From: Macrocystis pyrifera
Taxonomy: Eukaryota > Sar > Phaeophyceae > Laminariales > Laminariaceae
Direction: 5' to 3'
DNA length: 64,000 nucleotides
Assembly: GCA_031763025.1 (NCBI GenBank)
Contig: JASSKH010000027.1
Coordinates: forward strand, 9,174,241 to 9,238,240
Both the position numbers and the translations under genes were made by a program. Shown here piece after piece: positions 62,086 through 64,000 of the stretch. The notes under the pieces were generated by a model. That model was not told where the DNA came from, made no database searches, and worked only from the letters and a program-made list of their open reading frames with translations. Each line of letters starts with the position of its first letter. The first letter of the stretch is position 1.

Positions 62086-64000
62086 CCCTTTCGAGACGGA
62101 GCACCGTTCCTACTCCTAATAGAGACACCTCCAACAACAGGGCGCTCATTACGTTGTTTCCATATATTACATAGAAACATTTTTGCTCATCTGATCCCCT
62201 TCCTGTCTGGCCGCCTGTGGCCACCATCTATCTCCTAGGATAGCGATCGTTTTCTCGCTGCTATTCAGTATCAAACTCCTCCATGTCACATTCGTCTATC
62301 TCCCTCATCTCCTCTTCTAACTCATACCGTTCCTCCTTGTATATTTCACAATATCCTACTATGTGAGTTCTACTCTCTATTGCTTTGCCACACGGGCACA
62401 TCTGTGCGTCTACTTCCTCCTCTTCCCGGCTACTGGTATACCTCTTTCTTCTTTGACTTGGCAGGTCCAGGTCCCCTACACGAAAGCGCAGTTTCGGCGT
62501 TTTCGCGAAGTCCGTTGGGCCATGGAAATATGTTTTCATTCCTATTCCTTCCCTCAATCCCCCGTATATCTCTTAAGGGTTTTCCCGATTCCACCTTGTT
62601 TCTTAGCGCTAGCCTTTCCCTTCTTTCTATCCTTTCTTCCACCTCTGCCTTGTATCTCCCAAACTTCCCGGCGGACATCATCTCTTCTTGGTTTCCCCCT
62701 ATATCCTTCCATACAATCTCAACTACGCCATCCCACCTTATTCCAGCTCGCCCGTTAGTTACCTTCTCCCATACAGCCATATCAACTATGGCCGGCAACC
62801 TCTTTTTTGGCATGTTCCTTACTTTGTATTGCCAGTTCAACTTTCTCATGTCTCTATTTGTCTTGAGTGGGTGTATTCCCAGTTCTGCTCTTAATACTGT
62901 AATACTGATAGTCGTACTTGAGCATCTTAGGATTTTTTTAGCTGCTGTCATTTGTACTGCTTCCAACTGTTTTACGAGTTTCGCGTTCCCTTCCCATACT
63001 TCTCCTGCATATTTTAGCTTTGGTACTATCACACATTCATCAGGATGCATCTCTTAATCCTAGTGTCAAGGTGCGAGTCTGTTAGGATCGCATCCTTCCT
63101 GCCTACTTGTGCTTTACCCTTTCCTATTGCTTTTGCTATGTGTATCCCAAGAGCAGTCTTTTGAGATCTCTACGCCAAGGTATGTATACTGGTCTACGAT
63201 CGGCAATTCATCTTCTCCCCACTTCCAACTGAAAATTACCGGCTTTACCTTATCTGCGTTACAAACAACTACTGCGCATTACTTGACGTTCGCCGTCACC
63301 CTCCATTTCCTGGTGTATTCTAGCGCCTTCTCTATTTGTTCCTGCAATCCTTCGGGTGTTTCTGATATCCCCCAAGAAGTCATCCGCAAACATCAATCCC
63401 GACACCGTATCTTCCCCTACCGTGACTCCCTGCCTTGCTGCCTCGACTGCTACTATTACGGGGGTCCATAGTTAATAGGACCTATGGTATACATAAAAAA
63501 CTATATATTTACCTATTTTTACTAACGATATTTGGTCCTATTTACTATAGTCCCCCGTACTACCAGGTCGTCAACATATATCTTGAATAGGTTAGGTGAC
63601 AAGGTACGTCCCTGTGCAACTCCTTGTAAAATATCAACATACTTCGATACTTCCCCGACCAGCATCACAGCACTTCTCGCACATTCCGTCATCTTTTTCA
63701 TCGTTCTCCACATCTTTCCTCTGATTCCTGTCCCCCACAGTTTTTTCCACAACCCATTTCTCCATACTGTGTCGTAGGCTTTCTGCACATCTAGAAAGAG
63801 AGTGTACGTTGTTAGTCCCGCGTCTTTCCTACCTTGAATAATCTTACCTAAGGTGTACACATGGTCTACGCAGCTACGGTTTGGCTTAAACCCTGCTCGC
63901 CCTTCGATTATTTTGTCTTCCTTCTCCATCATCGTTCCCATTCTGTCGTTCAAAATCTTACAACATGTTTTGCCTACGGTGCTTAGTAGCGTTATCCCTC
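62086..64000 (-). mobile_element. LINE array unit 3, runs off the window
   Basis: Stop at 62261; one long open piece (62430-63050) covers the RT thumb and C-terminal region. RT motifs continue to the right edge (QGRTLSPNLFKIYVDDL, TLFLDVQKAYDTVWRN, NRSCVDHVYTLGKIIQ). Interrupted by MITE-1 at 63456-63560 between the FADD side and the KIYVDD side. The third member of the tandem array. Confidence 0.9.
63456..63560 (+). mobile_element. MITE-1 in LINE unit 3 with known empty site
   Basis: TTACGGGGGTCC...AGTCCCCCGTAC, 105 bases, TA at 63454-63455 and 63561-63562. LINE unit 1 has the unoccupied site (GCTACTACCAGGTCGT, 57413-57428), proving the TA target duplication. Confidence 0.97.

Overview
This is a eukaryotic nuclear window: spliced genes with GT-AG introns, tRNA-headed SINEs with poly(A) tails, non-LTR and Ty3/gypsy retroelements, MITEs, satellites and many homopolymer runs. 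No bacterial-style operon, rRNA gene or CRISPR array is visible. The organism cannot be named from sequence alone. The expanded, repeat-filled introns, the chromodomain-bearing gypsy element and the PH-plus-MAP-kinase architecture would fit an alga or other protist (a stramenopile is my guess, low confidence).

Region by region. (1) 1-21,827, minus strand: one very long gene whose short exons encode an N-terminal PH domain followed by the start of a MAP kinase. Five exons (615 bp in total) are recognised over 21 kb, one small PH exon is missing, and the kinase continues off the left edge. Its introns hold a 1,275-bp hAT-like element with an 8-bp target duplication, four copies of a poly(A) SINE, two MITE families, a 230-bp repeat family and microsatellites. 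(2) 21,828-22,572: probable bidirectional promoter. (3) 22,573 to at least 50,040, plus strand: a second very long gene, built from ten candidate exons that nearly all join in phase 0. It encodes a mostly helical protein I do not recognise. Its introns contain a decayed chromodomain gypsy element, an LTR-bounded 1-kb derivative, a 29-bp satellite followed by a 3-kb island of TAACA..TGTTA palindromes, and further SINEs, MITEs and LINE fragments. (4) 50-56 kb: minisatellites, tRNA-headed SINEs and one possible minus-strand exon. (5) 56-64 kb: a head-to-tail array, period about 3.0 kb, of a minus-strand LINE whose 3' ends finish in poly(C).

The most unusual signals are two. First, many tiny TA-core-TA sequences (TATTAATA, TACCAGGTA, TACTGCTGTA) are scattered over the window. 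Where they fall inside repeats with other copies for comparison, at least two are clean insertions with a duplicated TA, as expected of transposon excision scars; TATTAATA is exactly the scar predicted for the TTA...TAA-ended 105-bp MITE found here. Second, truncated LINE 3' ends repeatedly begin directly at the poly(C) tail of a previous copy, suggesting a retrotransposon that lands in C/G homopolymers or its own tails.

The two host genes are divergent neighbours and need not be functionally related. Everything else is repeat-derived. Exon borders come from reading splice signals by eye; no transcript or homology search was available.
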